A stretch of 64,000 nucleotides of DNA from Heliocidaris erythrogramma (Eukaryota > Echinodermata > Echinoidea > Camarodonta > Echinometridae), in NCBI GenBank assembly GCA_025617745.1, contig CM046853.1, forward strand, positions 1,918,873 to 1,982,872, read 5' to 3'. Each line of letters starts with the position of its first letter. The first letter of the stretch is position 1. The position numbers and the translations under genes are program-made. The notes beneath the pieces were generated by a model. It ran no database searches and was not told the origin of the DNA. It saw only the letters and a program-made list of their open reading frames with translations. Positions 53,144-64,000 of the stretch are shown here, in pieces.

Positions 53144-54407
53144 TTGTTCCTGCATGTTCTTATTTGGTTGATGTTAATTGATTTTGTTTTAGTTTTTTTT
53201 CATTCATTTTCTTTGGCTTGATATTTCTTTAAATAATTTTGATATACCTCATTTTTGTTAACGTACATGTATGTAGATGCCATTTTCTCTGAATTATATA
53301 TTTTCAAGCTTCATATTAACAAAAAAACAACAAGGTAATCATATTAATTGCTTTTTTTCATTGGTTAGTAAATAATACATGTATTTGCAGAACAATTATA
53401 TCACTATGATCATTATAGTGGATAGAGGCATTTCTTTATGAATAATGTACTACGAAAGTAAATAACAAATAAATAACAAAATGTCATTGATTTGAACTTA
53501 TTACATAAATGTAATACATGTATCAAGATTAATTATTTGTATAGTTTTATTTTGTGTGTAATTCATAAGCCTTCTATTTAAATAGAAAAGTATGTCAAGT
53601 AAACATAAGTACTCATGGCTGATGAAAAACTGTAAACTCATCTTGATTTGATTTCTGATAATTGTAAACAGTTCACATTACCACATACATGTACGCTTTT
53701 GTTATAACAATTATCATTATATGCTTTGATACAAATAGCTTTATGACACATTTAGAAATTCACCTCACTAATCTTTTAACTCCCTAAAATGCCAAAAACC
53801 AAAAGCTTGTTGATTTTTTATCATATAATTATTGATGTATGTGATTAAGCAATTTGATTGTGCAATAATCTTATTTTTGTCTATTTCTAATTAGACATTT
53901 TGTAAATATCTTGAATTAAAAAATATATAATTTTGATGTTCTCCCATTACAGTAAATGTTAATGGCAAATCTAATCAATGATATCTGAAGGAAAAGATCA
54001 GCATGCGTTTTATTCAGTTCTATTTAGTTTTCTACCAACTACTCATAATTTCATGACTTATTTCTAAATACAGAGAGATGTGTTAATGATCAGAATTCAT
54101 GAAGTAGATTTGATGAAAATAAACAAATGTTGGTACAATTTTCACTTTGTTACATGAAGAAATTACATCAAACTCCCATGTACCGCTTACTTTCATGTGT
54201 TGAATTGTGGTGCTTCCAGGTATTATAAAGAATATGAATTTCATGCATTGCCAAAAGCTTTAAATTTATTTTCATGCTGCTTTCAATTTGTTTTCAGATT
54301 TATATTTCTTTTTGTAAGGTGACAGATATATAGATGAATAAAATCATTGAAGATATATTTAAACTATGTCTCCATTTTCCTCATTTACCATAATGTCAAA
54401 CAGTAAA
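53144..54407. other. Intergenic, no gene seen
   Basis: AT-rich; several TACATGTA words (53265, 53375, 53515, 53690). Nothing else supported. Confidence 0.5.
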
Positions 54408-54549
54408 CAGGGGAGCGTTTCAGCAAGAGTTTTGTCAGTGATTTTTACCGACAAATTTGCTCTCAGCCAATCATATGCAAGGATTTCAGTAGCTTATAAC
54501 AGTTGTCGGTAAAAATCACTGACAAAACGCTTGATGAAACGCTCCCCTG
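54408..54549. mobile_element. MITE, CAGGGG-CGTTTCAT family, copy 3
   Basis: 142 bp. CAGGGGAGCGTTTCAGCAAG...GTTTTGTCAGTGATTTTTACCGACA mirrored by TGTCGGTAAAAATCACTGAC, AAAACGC, TTGATGAAACGCTCCCCTG. Arms of about 48 bp, nearly perfect. Confidence 0.9.
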
Positions 54550-55525
54550 AAGTCAAGATAGTGCATCAGTTGAAATTGTTTATTTCAGATCCAGAAAAAA
54601 GTGAATACAAGATGGAAAATGGAGCATTGTTAGTAATATCTTAAAATAAAAAGTTGAAACTTTTTTCTAACATGCACAAATTTAGAAAATTTAAATTTGG
54701 TGATTGTACATGTATTATGGTTTTTTATTTCAAAGTTTCCGATTTAACATTCTTCATCCACTTATCTTACGTGGAACATATGGGATTCCAAGGAATCATG
54801 AGATTTAACATGTTTATTGTATTTATGCTAAACTGGTCTTCCCCTTCTCTCGCTATTTGTCTCCTCTTTCCTCTCATTCACTATCTTCTTTCTCTTTCTC
54901 TTTTTCTTTACTTCTCTCTCATTTTTACAAGTTGGTTCATTTTTTAAAGATGCAATCTGATAAATGCATGTACATGTATACTGTATACGACAGCCTAGGA
55001 GAATGAAATGCAGAAAATACACAAACGCAATAATGCAAGCTTTACAAACTTCATTAATCATTTACAGTAATATTGTATAAAGTACATTTACCGTGGAGTG
55101 GTAATGGATTTGAACCCAAACGTGGTGTGGCTGCCCGTTCGATTAAATCAGTAGATTAATAAAAATATAAATTCATTTAAGTAGTGCTAATCAAGTTTCG
55201 TTTCCCTTATTGCGCTGTGGTTGGCGAAGGTAAAAGAAATGGGATCTTAAATGACACTTAACTTTATTGAATAATGTACTAGTATAAGCTTGGGTTATCC
55301 TTAGGTTGATCGTGGGCAGATTACGCGGGATGTGAAATTGCAAATTTTGATTGAATAATTCTCATATTCTCAAGTTTTAGCTGATTTACCCAGCGAGTGC
55401 ATGTCTTCACCAATTCCATCTATTGTAGGCCTATGTTTTGCCATAGATCCCACCTCAAAGCATGTTCATAAATCCTCTGTTTTCAATGTCTGAAGCAGTG
55501 AGTCTAAAGAAGTTTTCCTTTCTGG
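54550..55525. other. Intergenic, no gene seen
   Basis: Contains a pyrimidine-rich run at 54840-54930. No exon. Confidence 0.5.
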
Positions 55526-55742
55526 AGATGTTGTAGTCGAGTGGTCTAAACACTTGACTGGAGATGAGAAGGTCGTCGGTTCGATCCCGGCACGGTACTT
55601 ATGTCCTAGAGAAAGGCATTTTATCTATCGTGCTCCCCTCCACCCAGGTGTTAAATGGGTGTCCATATTGCGGGGTATATATCCCCCACCCCCCCACCCC
55701 CTCGCCCCCCCCCCCCAAAAAAAAAAAAAAAAAAAAAAAATT
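55526..55742 (+). mobile_element. tRNA-derived SINE
   Basis: A box TAGTCGAGTGG (55534-55544) and B box GGTTCGATCCC (55578-55588) both match the Pol III consensus, at tRNA-like spacing. A ~100-bp body follows (AGAGAAAGGCATTTTATCTA...GGGTATATATCCCC), then a C-rich stretch and poly-A (to 55740). Confidence 0.85.
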
Positions 55743-56541
55743 GAGTTTGGGGGGATAGCCTGTATTTTCATCCCCCATATTTTTGGATAAAATAAATCAG
55801 AATTATGATACAATAACTTACAAGTAGTAATTATCCCAACACATTATGTTTGATCTTGAAATATCATCACATTCTTTAATCACATAAGAAATGCCATAAT
55901 TTCAATGCGAAAATATCGAAGAAAATTTGTTCGATCGCATTGTTATTCTCAATTACGGGGTTCCACCATTGGCGTAGATCCGTGTATTCCTTCTTTTAAT
56001 TGGGGGGGGGGGGGGGGGCTCTGTTCTCCATGAATGGTCACCCCCCCCCCCCAGGTTGAAAAGAAATTCTTGCATATTTACGCCCGTGATTCCGTCAATA
56101 ACAATTTATTTAAAATGCTATATATTATGTCACCTGCATGTTTAATACTCTCGTGTACATAACTGATATTACAAAATATGTAAGTTCGCTTAATAACTTA
56201 TCGGTGTCAATTAGGACGTGGGGGTTAGTGGGGGGGGGGGGGGGATCTGTACCCATCTAAATTCTCCATTCTGCCAGTAAAGATAATTTGGGACCTTGCC
56301 TAAATTACAAATGTCAAGACAGTATCATTTTACACAAATTTCTTATATCGCAGCGCTGCTTAACCAATGTTTGATAGCCAGTTAATTCTCATGATCCTAT
56401 CATAAACATGGCAAATAGTTGTCAAATATAATTTTAGTCAGCGGGGGCATAATAACAAAAAAATTTCGCCAAACCTTCAAAATTCGCTCAGTAGGGGGTT
56501 ATGGGGGTCCAGTTTCCCTCCATAATTCCCAGACAAGCAAA

Positions 56542-56573
<32 letters not shown>

Positions 56574-56900
56574 GGCACAATCGAGAAAAAGGCGGATCGT
56601 CTATGGTCAAAATGCATACTTCACTTCCGAAAGGGGGGGGGGCACGGGCCGGAAGTGCCCCCCCCCCCGGATCCGCCAATGGTGGGAGGGAGGGTCGATG
56701 AAAATAATGCGAGAGAACATGGCTATAGAGTGAGGGGGAAGGGTTGGGTTTTTTTCACGTTGCATTTGCCTTTTCTCTTCTTTCTCTCGCTTTCTCTCTT
56801 CCATTTTCACCATTGGATGAGGGGGGGGGGGGGGGAGGTAGGTGTGACTTTTTATTAGCCAGGTGGACCACAGTGTGCGTGGGTATTTGCTACGCTAAAT
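55743..56900. repeat. G/C-homopolymer-rich repeat cluster
   Basis: Runs of 9-16 G or C at about 56004, 56041, 56229, 56566, 56631, 56659 and 56821. There are phrases such as GGCGTAGATCCGTG (55974) and GGATCCGCCAATGG (56668) that look like ends of short elements with GGCGTA / GGATCCGCC termini. 56628-56690 is a G-run/C-run hairpin. No gene. Confidence 0.5.
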
Positions 56901-58370
56901 TATTAGTTTTTATACTCATTGCTCTTGTGGGTCCAATAATCTATCCATTCACTATATTCAAGCTTACAAATCTCAAGGTCATTTAGGACGCTCCATCCAA
57001 ATTATAACAATTCTGAATATGTTCATGATATAATATAGATCTCTCTAATTTTTTCTAAGTAATGAAGGACGTGTGCAAACCTTTCCATAAGATGATAGCA
57101 GAAAGATAAGTGTCAGTTCCACCATCCGCACATATCAAAATGAAATCCTATTATATTCTGTCTCATTTTTCTACAACGCTTTTAAGGAAAGAAAGCGCTG
57201 GAGGTATGGAGACAAATTGCTTCTATTCTGTCAGCTTCAGCGTTAAGACAAACGAAGAAGGAAAAGGAACCCATTTAGAATAGTATTCAGGACGTGACAA
57301 CATGGAGCTAGACATTTTAACCTTCTGATCTTTATGGAGTCTTGACCCAAGGCTATACATATCCCTTGCATTAAGTATGAGTGTGACGTACATATATATT
57401 CTTGAATCAAAGATCAGTCGAGGGCGAATAGAAATGGGCTTATTATTTTTCTCATCTTCCGTCATATATTTTTTTGTAAATTTAGAACACTGGTTTTAAA
57501 AAATCACAAACCTTTGGTTATGACTTTGTTCACAAGTATTGGTATTACATGTCTTTCCCTTTTTAAATTATGACCTCAATCAGAATCCCATACTGTTAAA
57601 GAAATGTCTGTCGTTACTATAAATCATAGAAATGAAATTATAATAACTGACTTCATCTCAAACTTGGGTGATTGAGATCACTACTTATAAACTATGGAAG
57701 GGTACTAAGCATTATAAAAGACACATGAACAAGAAAGCTACAATAGCAGTCATAGGTTGGAATATATCTTCCACCATTGTAATTGATTCAGGAATATTGT
57801 TTAAAAAGAATATTTCCTTCATACATATCTCCCTTTTCTCCAGTACGTAGAGTAAATTGATGATTATCCACTATATAATTACTTTTGCTGATGAAAAAAC
57901 AGACCTTAAGTGAATCAAAATGACTGGGGAAATAAAAACTCTGCAAAGTCCTTTGATCAGTTACTTGTAAATGGGAAGGCACCATTGTAGGAGGAACATT
58001 TATTTCTGTTCATTTTAATTTTTAAAAACGCGATGTTTACAGGGCAAAATATAGTGTATTCCTGCTTTGGAAAGTGTCAACTTTAACAAAAATCATTTTT
58101 TTATACACCAATACAAATAATACGAAAATGTTCATTAGTAACCTAGAATTATTGAGAGTCATTCTCCGGTCGTCGCGTGTTTCAAAAGAATTGCAATCAG
58201 ATATAAAGGCTTTTCCCTTCACATAAGAAGAGCATTGGCATTAATACTTCCAGGAATAGAGATATTTCCCAATCCCATAATCGAGAAATATCATTGAAAG
58301 ATATCAGCGAAAGAATCTGATCATGAATATCTAATACTGTGTGATTCAGAAGACGCTTTATACAAATCGT
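56901..58370. other. Intergenic, no gene seen
   Basis: AT-rich. A ~240-bp open stretch on the - strand at 57223-57465 lacks splice borders and family features. Confidence 0.4.
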
Positions 58371-58519
58371 CTGAAGTTACATGTTGAATTTTCCCGTCAA
58401 AAGGGTTAGTTAACGATGTTAACGATAGGGGGGTTTGCAAAATACAAGCTTTGCTTTTTAGCATTCCCCTCCATTTTCAGCATTTATTTATTATAATTAT
58501 CTTTGAAAATTACGCTGAA

Positions 58520-58742
58520 TGAAAATTATTGTTATTACATGCATTTTGTTCATGATATTATTTAGGATGTATTTACGTTTGTCTTTATATTGTTGAAAAT
58601 GGTTCATGATATTATTTATGATGTAATAATTAACGTTATACTTTGTTGAAAAATGTTTCATGAAATTATGATGTAATTACATGTACGTTGTTATATTCTG
58701 TTGAAAATGGAAAATAAATGAAATGAAAAATGAAATGAAATG
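58520..58742 (+). mobile_element. Tandem-repeat tail, probable LINE 3' end
   Basis: Three units of about 55-60 bp starting GTTGAAAATGGTTCATGATA, then GTTGAAAATGG followed by an (AAATG)n-like tail. It resembles the 3' ends of CR1/L2-type elements at 28.6 and 35.1 kb. Confidence 0.5.
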
Positions 58743-59223
58743 TTCAGACTATGAAACTCTAATTACTTATCGTATAGTTGTACGATTCTCGTATAACCAT
58801 ATGATGAATGTAGGTAGTCTCAACAGGGGGTGAACTAGGGAGAGAGAGAGAGAGAGTCAAATGCATATCATTATACTATAAACCAAGTGTGCATTCTAGA
58901 AATTTATTGTTAGAAGTGTAGTTGGGTTGTTAATACTAGATTTATGATGAGTTTGATATGGTTAGGGGGTAGGGAGGGGGGAGGGGGATATCAAACTAGC
59001 AAAGCGATCGGGCGTTGTCTATGTTCTCGGATCACTCAAAAATATCTCGAAACGAATTCTATATCATTAAGAAAATGAAAAAAAAATCATAAAAATGCCT
59101 TGAGCGGTGGCAATGATTTGACATTATAGAAATGGTAATATCGAGCAATTGGTCAATTGCTATAATTAAATCATCAAAAATGCTTGACAGTGATATTGAC
59201 ATTTTCAAATTTCTTATTTGTCG

Positions 59224-59314
59224 TTTTGTTAGAGAAAGAGAGATGGAGAGAGAGAGAAAATAAATAGAAAGAGAAAGTGAGAGAGAGGGAAGGATAGAGA
59301 GAGGGGAGGGAGGG

Positions 59315-59347
<33 letters not shown>

Positions 59348-59386
59348 GGAGGGAGAGAGAGAGATAGGGAGGAAGGGGAGGTGTCG
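59224..59386. repeat. Purine-rich (GA)n tract
   Basis: Almost pure G/A over about 160 bp, with GAGA repeats and GGGA patches. Long Ser/Leu-Pro open frames on the - strand come from this composition. Confidence 0.9.
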
Positions 59387-60654
59387 ATTACATTTTGAGT
59401 AATGAATTTTCCGATCCGAGAAAAGCAATTTACACCAGAAGTTATAGGCCTATAGAGAACAACGAATAGAAGCATTTTTATTAGATTTTCTCGTTATTTT
59501 TCTGCTACCAACAGATATTTTCATGAAAACTCAAATCAAGCACATCATCGTAGGTGCTTCATTCGCTGACTGTCAGTTTATAGAATTCGTATGACAAAAA
59601 TATTCATGTGGGTTGGTGTGGGTGGAACGTTAAGCCTCATGTATCTTGATTCCAACCCAATATTAATCTTTCGCTATATAGTTGTCCATCCGCGCCATTT
59701 CATCATCTCGATATCTCAAGCACCATTTGAAGAATGACAAGTAGGCTATGCGTCATCGCAAGAACATGATGTAAAGACGATCATTAGCTATAAATGCGAA
59801 ATATTAAAAGAAAATGCACTTAGGACGTTAACACCCCCTCCCCCTCTCTCTCTCTTAAATTAAACTTCTATATATAATTATACTGAACTGTAAAAACTCA
59901 TCTTATGACGTTTGGAGTCGATAACATTGTATTTGAAGTTCAAACGTAAAAAAAAAAATATGCAAATATACGTGTATATCCTTATAAAGATAACTGTAGC
60001 GTCTAAATGTGTCTTTCATGCAGTCATACAATATGTTGCAATCTTAGCACAAGTATCCACTGACTGTGAAATAGAATTTATTTAATATATCGAACAACGA
60101 CATATTTTTACATGCATTGTCGCAGAGGCAATTTGCCATTTTTATTTATTTTTTTTTTCATTTTTTTTAAATTTTCATTTTCCTTTTTTAATTTCTTATT
60201 TATTTTTTATTTATCTATTTACTTATTTATTTATTTATTTTTATTTTTTTATTTTTTTATTATTTATTTTTTGGGGTGGGGGGGGGGGGGTCATTGGATC
60301 AAATGTCATAAGCTAGTGTTAAAACTGTGGCTTCAATATTTGCATATAGGTTGTATATATTATGGTATCTTATAAATAGGATCGGTTTACGTTAAAGCTC
60401 TACAAGCGCCATACGCTTGATTTGTTAAATTACTAATTGTAGTATTTTATGGTAGTATCAAGCAGTTATTGAAGAAATCCCCATTTTCTTTTCAAATATA
60501 AATAAAAAGGTAATTGTAGCCAAACCAAAAAGTAAGCATATATAGTATCCAGTGAAAATATCTTGAACAGAAGTAGTATGTGAATAATTCATGGACATAA
60601 AGTACAAGGATAATTATTGATCATCAATAGAAAATGCCATTTTCTAAAAGTTTC
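59387..60654. other. Intergenic, T-rich
   Basis: 60130-60270 is T-rich with (TTTA)n followed by G17. 59680-59745 (GTCCATCCGCGCCATTTCAT, CGATATCTCAAGCACCATTT) is a fragment of the family 1 AGGTCA element. No gene. Confidence 0.5.
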
Positions 60655-61469
60655 TTAACCGTTGACTACTGAATTATCTCATACCCATAGGCTTAATACA
60701 GGGATCACCCGGTTCCCGTAGTCTGTGGGTTAACCGTTGACTACTGAATTCCCTCATTCCCATAGGCTTAATACAGGGATCACCCGGTTCCCGTAGTCTG
60801 TGGGTTAACCGTTGACTGCTGAATTCTCTCATTCCCATAGGCTTAATACAGGGACCACACGGTTCCCGTAGTCTGTGGGTTAACCGTTGACTACTGAATT
60901 CCCTCATTCCCATAGGCTTAATACAGGGACCACCCGGTTCCCGTAGTCTGTGGGTTAACCGTTGACTACTGAATTCCCTCATTCCCATAGGCTTAATACA
61001 GGGATCACCCGGTTCCCGTAGTCTGTGGGTTAACCGTTGACTACTGAATTCCCTCATTCCCATAGGGTTAATACAGGGACTACCCGGTTCCCGTAGTCTG
61101 TGGGTTAACCGTTGACTACTGAATTCCCTCATCCCCATAGGCTTAATACAGGGACTACCCGGTTCCCGTAGTCTGTGGGTTAACCGTTGACTACTGAATT
61201 CCCTCATTCCCATAGGCTTAATACAGGGACCACCCGGTTCCCGTAGTCTGTGGGTTAACCGTTGACTGCTGAATTCTCTCATTCCCATAGGCTTAATACA
61301 GTGACCACCCGGTACCCGTAGTCTGTGGGTTAACCGTTGACTGCTGAATTCTCTCATTCCCATAGGCTTAATACAGGGATCACCCGGTTCCCGTAGTCTG
61401 TGGGTTAACCGTTGACTACTGAATTCCCTCATTCCCATAGGCTTAATACAGGGACCACCCGGTTCCCGG
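60655..61469. repeat. 75-bp minisatellite, about 11 copies
   Basis: The unit contains TTAACCGTTGACTACTGAAT, TCCCTCATTCCCATAGGCTT, AATACAGGGATCACCCGGTT and CCCGTAGTCTGTGGG. The copies are over 90% alike by eye. Since 75 is a multiple of 3, one - strand frame (60674-61438) stays open for 254 codons as a 25-residue repeat beginning MGMREFSSQRLTHRLREP. Coding is not supported by any other sign. Confidence 0.95.
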
Positions 61470-62709
61470 AGGCAATTGGTTAATATTTATAGGAAAGCCC
61501 TTGTCAAGGAAAACTGAATTAAAATGTATCACAGCAAATTGCATCTGGTAAAAAAATCATTTTGCGAGTTGACAGTTGCATTTAAAAATTCAGTGACTTC
61601 TTATCTATTCATACAAATTAATCACAAGACCCACCAAAACGATTAGCTGATATGGAAATGCAATTCTCAGGTAATCACAAAGAAATATACAAAGTCTTGC
61701 TTTCAGTTGTCAATAGAGAAAAACAATGAATATACAATTATTTTTCATTTTTTACTAAAATACGATGAGCGTATACGCAGGGCTGTTAATGAATATTTCA
61801 GCCTTTCCATGCTTTGCCCATCACAATAATGGAAAGACATCTCGAAGCATCAAGAAGATGATATATGTGAAGGAGGAAAAAATACTTCTTCAATCAAAGA
61901 GACCCTAACCACATGTAATGATATGCGTACAGTAAATCTCTGAAATACATATATGATTTGACGAAAATCCTACTCATGAATACTAATTTTGACGGAAGTA
62001 TTATAGTGATGCGAAAATACATCACTTAACTGTCGCATTCCATAAATATTTCATATTTTGCTCAAGTTCAGGGATATTTACAAAGTGTAGTATATGACTG
62101 TTACAGCAAGAAATAGCAAGGATGTCCCCTTATTACTCAGCATTGGGTCAAATTTACCGAGAGTGTATGGATATTTCTAAATTTCTTATATATAATTATG
62201 TATATATCTTCTCGAGAGAGCAATCTATTCGCATGTCATGGACCTGCCTCATAAAGATCTCTACCTTCCATGTCGTGCGATTAGAATTTTTCAATTCAAT
62301 GAGAGATCATCCTTTTTCAATTTCTTTCAGAAATTACTTTACACAATTCTGTGGAAAGATATTTCTTATCCATAAATATTTATGAAAAGGTTGGTAGTTA
62401 TCCTAAGACTTGGTTATAACATTGATTGACTCAAACTAAATATGAATATAAATGCTCAGTGAAACAATTTGCATGCAAAAACCCAGAAGAGTGATTTTAT
62501 TCCAAATTGCATTAATTCATTCTTCAACTACAACGTTTGATCCGATTTAATGATAAAAAAGAGCATTGTGCTTTTTGATCACTACCAGCTATCTTATCAT
62601 AAACATAGTATTTTGTAGCTTTGATAGATGTAGTCAGTAAAAGTAAAATTCGTCATGAATGTAACAGATTTGTTTAAATCTGGAATGTTAATTAATAATA
62701 AAATCTATA
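61470..62709. other. Intergenic, no gene seen
   Basis: AT-rich, no repeat or exon recognised. Confidence 0.5.
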
Positions 62710-62946
62710 ATGGCGTAACTAAGATGTGGTGGGTACATACCCCCAAGTGAACAAAAAAAAAAAAGAGGGAGAGAAAAAGCAATTAGGAAGATGGTGAAAG
62801 GAACATGAAGAGAAAACAACATGACTCCTTCCAACACCTTCTCCTAGTCAATAGCCCTACAAATTCGCATTTGTTGCATCTATTAGGATCGGTGCCCCTC
62901 AATGATGTAAGTGCCCCCCATGCCTGCACACACGCTACGCCACTGA
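62710..62946. mobile_element. Short element with GGCGTA...TACGCC ends
   Basis: Left end ATGGCGTAACTAAGATGTGG, right end CACGCTACGCCACTGA: imperfect inverted ends. The middle has an A12 and purine-rich tract. The same end phrase (TACGCCACTGG) occurs at 29749-29759. Confidence 0.5.
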
Positions 62947-63235
62947 TAGTATAAACTAGTGATTCATCTACCTTTACACAATAAGGACTGAGAATTAGCC
63001 ATCTTCAGTTTGTACAATTGACTATGACATATAGAAACTGGCAGTGAGAAAAGGTTTCGTGCATGGGAGAGACAAGACCAGGTAGAAAGGAATGGAAAAG
63101 AGATGAAACAATGGCCGAGAAGCTTCTTAATGGTTTTCGATAAAAGTCTCCAAATTTAGGAGTGATGTCTTGATCACGTCATGAAAAAACAATTAAGATC
63201 ATAAAGAAAATAGTGTGAGGCCAGTATCTACTTAC

Positions 63236-63360
63236 GCCACCTGATCTTAAAGCAGCCAACGCTCGGCTGGAAGAGGGGAAGCGATCCCCAGAAGAAGGGC
63301 CTACTTGACTACTATTCAAGAGCTGGTCGAGTTTCTCACCATCACCTTCTTCCAAATCAC
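63236..63360 (-). CDS. Orphan candidate exon, unknown protein
   Basis: 125 nt with a pyrimidine-rich upstream tract and AG at 63361-63362 and a GTAAGT donor just below 63236. One frame is open across it: DLEEGDGEKLDQLLNSSQVG, PSSGDRFPSSSRALAALRSG and G. The composition (GC-richer, polar, charged) differs from its surroundings. I do not recognise the protein. Partner exons would lie beyond the window on the 5' side or in the gene-poor DNA below it. Confidence 0.4.
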
Positions 63361-64000
63361 CTCACAGATGACACGTTGTCCGAACCAACAAAAAGCAAAA
63401 AAGAAACATTTTTCGTAGAACTTTCTACGCTATCACATCATCTTCTTTGATCCACATTGACGTTGGTACAGAGATCGGTGGCTTATCATGAGCGTTTAAC
63501 TTGAATATCAGAGGAGGGAGGGGAGTGAAATTAATCGTCTACTCCTTCCTTCAGGTGAGGCTATCTAGGTCTTGCCCTAATGTGTATTGCTCTCTAATAT
63601 CTGATATAAAACACAATCAAGGTACACTTCAAGTACTTCGAATGCATCTTACAGAAACTACACCAGTTTTATATTCTAAACGATATGACAAATATAATCA
63701 GTTCAAAGGGTTATTTACAGAAAGATAGCAATAAAAACAAACCACATGGGCATGAATAATTTTCAAGAAATATAGACCACTTCCATATTCACGCCGATAT
63801 TTTACGTGCATACGTTTGCTGAACCTCTCTAAATTTAAGAAAATCAAAGGCAGTGTCACAAATCATCTTTTAAACTCACTATAAATGATATATTTCACGG
63901 ATTAATTTTTGTACATTTTATATATCATTCTCTACTTGTTCGTTGAAACTAGTATTTTAAAAATCAGCTGTATTGTTAGTGCATTAAAACTACAGGCAGC
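63361..64000. other. Right window end, no gene seen
   Basis: No exon, repeat or fold that I can support. Confidence 0.4.

Noticed and set aside
57223..57465. 80-codon frame on the - strand as a small gene.
   Set aside because: No recognised motif, weak start context and no splice sites with partners; average composition for the region.
59059..59475. 138-codon Ser/Leu/Pro-rich open frame.
   Set aside because: It comes from the purine-rich tract at 59224-59386. No borders or motifs.
60674..61438. 254-codon frame as a repeat-protein gene.
   Set aside because: It is explained by a stop-free 75-bp minisatellite unit. No promoter, start context or splice context seen. Kept only as a finding.
60655..61469. 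CRISPR-like array.
   Set aside because: Units are 75 bp and alike along their whole length with no unique spacers, and the DNA is eukaryotic.

Overview
This is eukaryotic nuclear DNA. Coding sequence is split into short exons with GT/AG borders and long AT-rich introns, and the intergenic space is packed with inverted-repeat transposons, retroelement tails and tandem repeats. The genes (an axonemal dynein heavy chain, BAP1, and an LRR/ADP-ribosylglycohydrolase fusion) point to a ciliated metazoan. The frequent word TACATGTA, the (GGAC)n-headed repeats with AGGTCA motifs, and a foldback transposon like the sea-urchin TU elements suggest a marine invertebrate, probably an echinoderm. That assignment is inference.

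Layout. (1) 1-6826, + strand: the last seven exons (288 residues) of an inner-arm axonemal dynein heavy chain. It has a decayed tandem copy of one exon, and its last coding segment is repeated past the stop. (2) 6827-13671: convergent intergenic DNA with several hairpin MITEs and a possible 3' UTR. (3) 13672-24054, - strand: a complete 12-exon, 833-codon BAP1 deubiquitinase gene whose exons join in frame with conserved catalytic Cys92, His169 and Asp184. Its introns hold an AGGTCA-rich repeat, a 222-bp palindrome and a possible nested micro-ORF. (4) 24152-35552: an 11.4-kb foldback transposon with inverted arms of about 3.4-3.7 kb. The arms are made mostly of satellite units of about 190-230 bp, begin with GGTAGACAC, are bordered by a near-perfect 9-bp target duplication, and carry a tRNA-Ser-like segment. 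It starts 98 bp upstream of the BAP1 start codon. Its core and one arm contain later insertions (LINE tails, G-rich palindromic minisatellite, (TA)n-bordered hammerhead-like element). (5) 35562-39023: repeat-rich spacer. (6) 39024-50132, + strand: a complete 9-exon, 623-residue protein with N-terminal leucine-rich repeats and a C-terminal ADP-ribosylglycohydrolase fold whose usual metal-binding acids are mostly replaced. (7) 50133-64000: gene-poor DNA with a tRNA-derived SINE, MITEs, G/C homopolymers, an 11-copy 75-bp minisatellite and one orphan candidate exon on the - strand at 63236-63360.

The three genes are not a functional unit. They are neighbours: dynein and BAP1 converge, while BAP1 and the LRR-glycohydrolase gene diverge and are now separated by the foldback element. 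The foldback element is the most unusual structure. Next come the glycohydrolase fusion with a disabled-looking active site and the two hairpin-headed AGGTCA repeat families.
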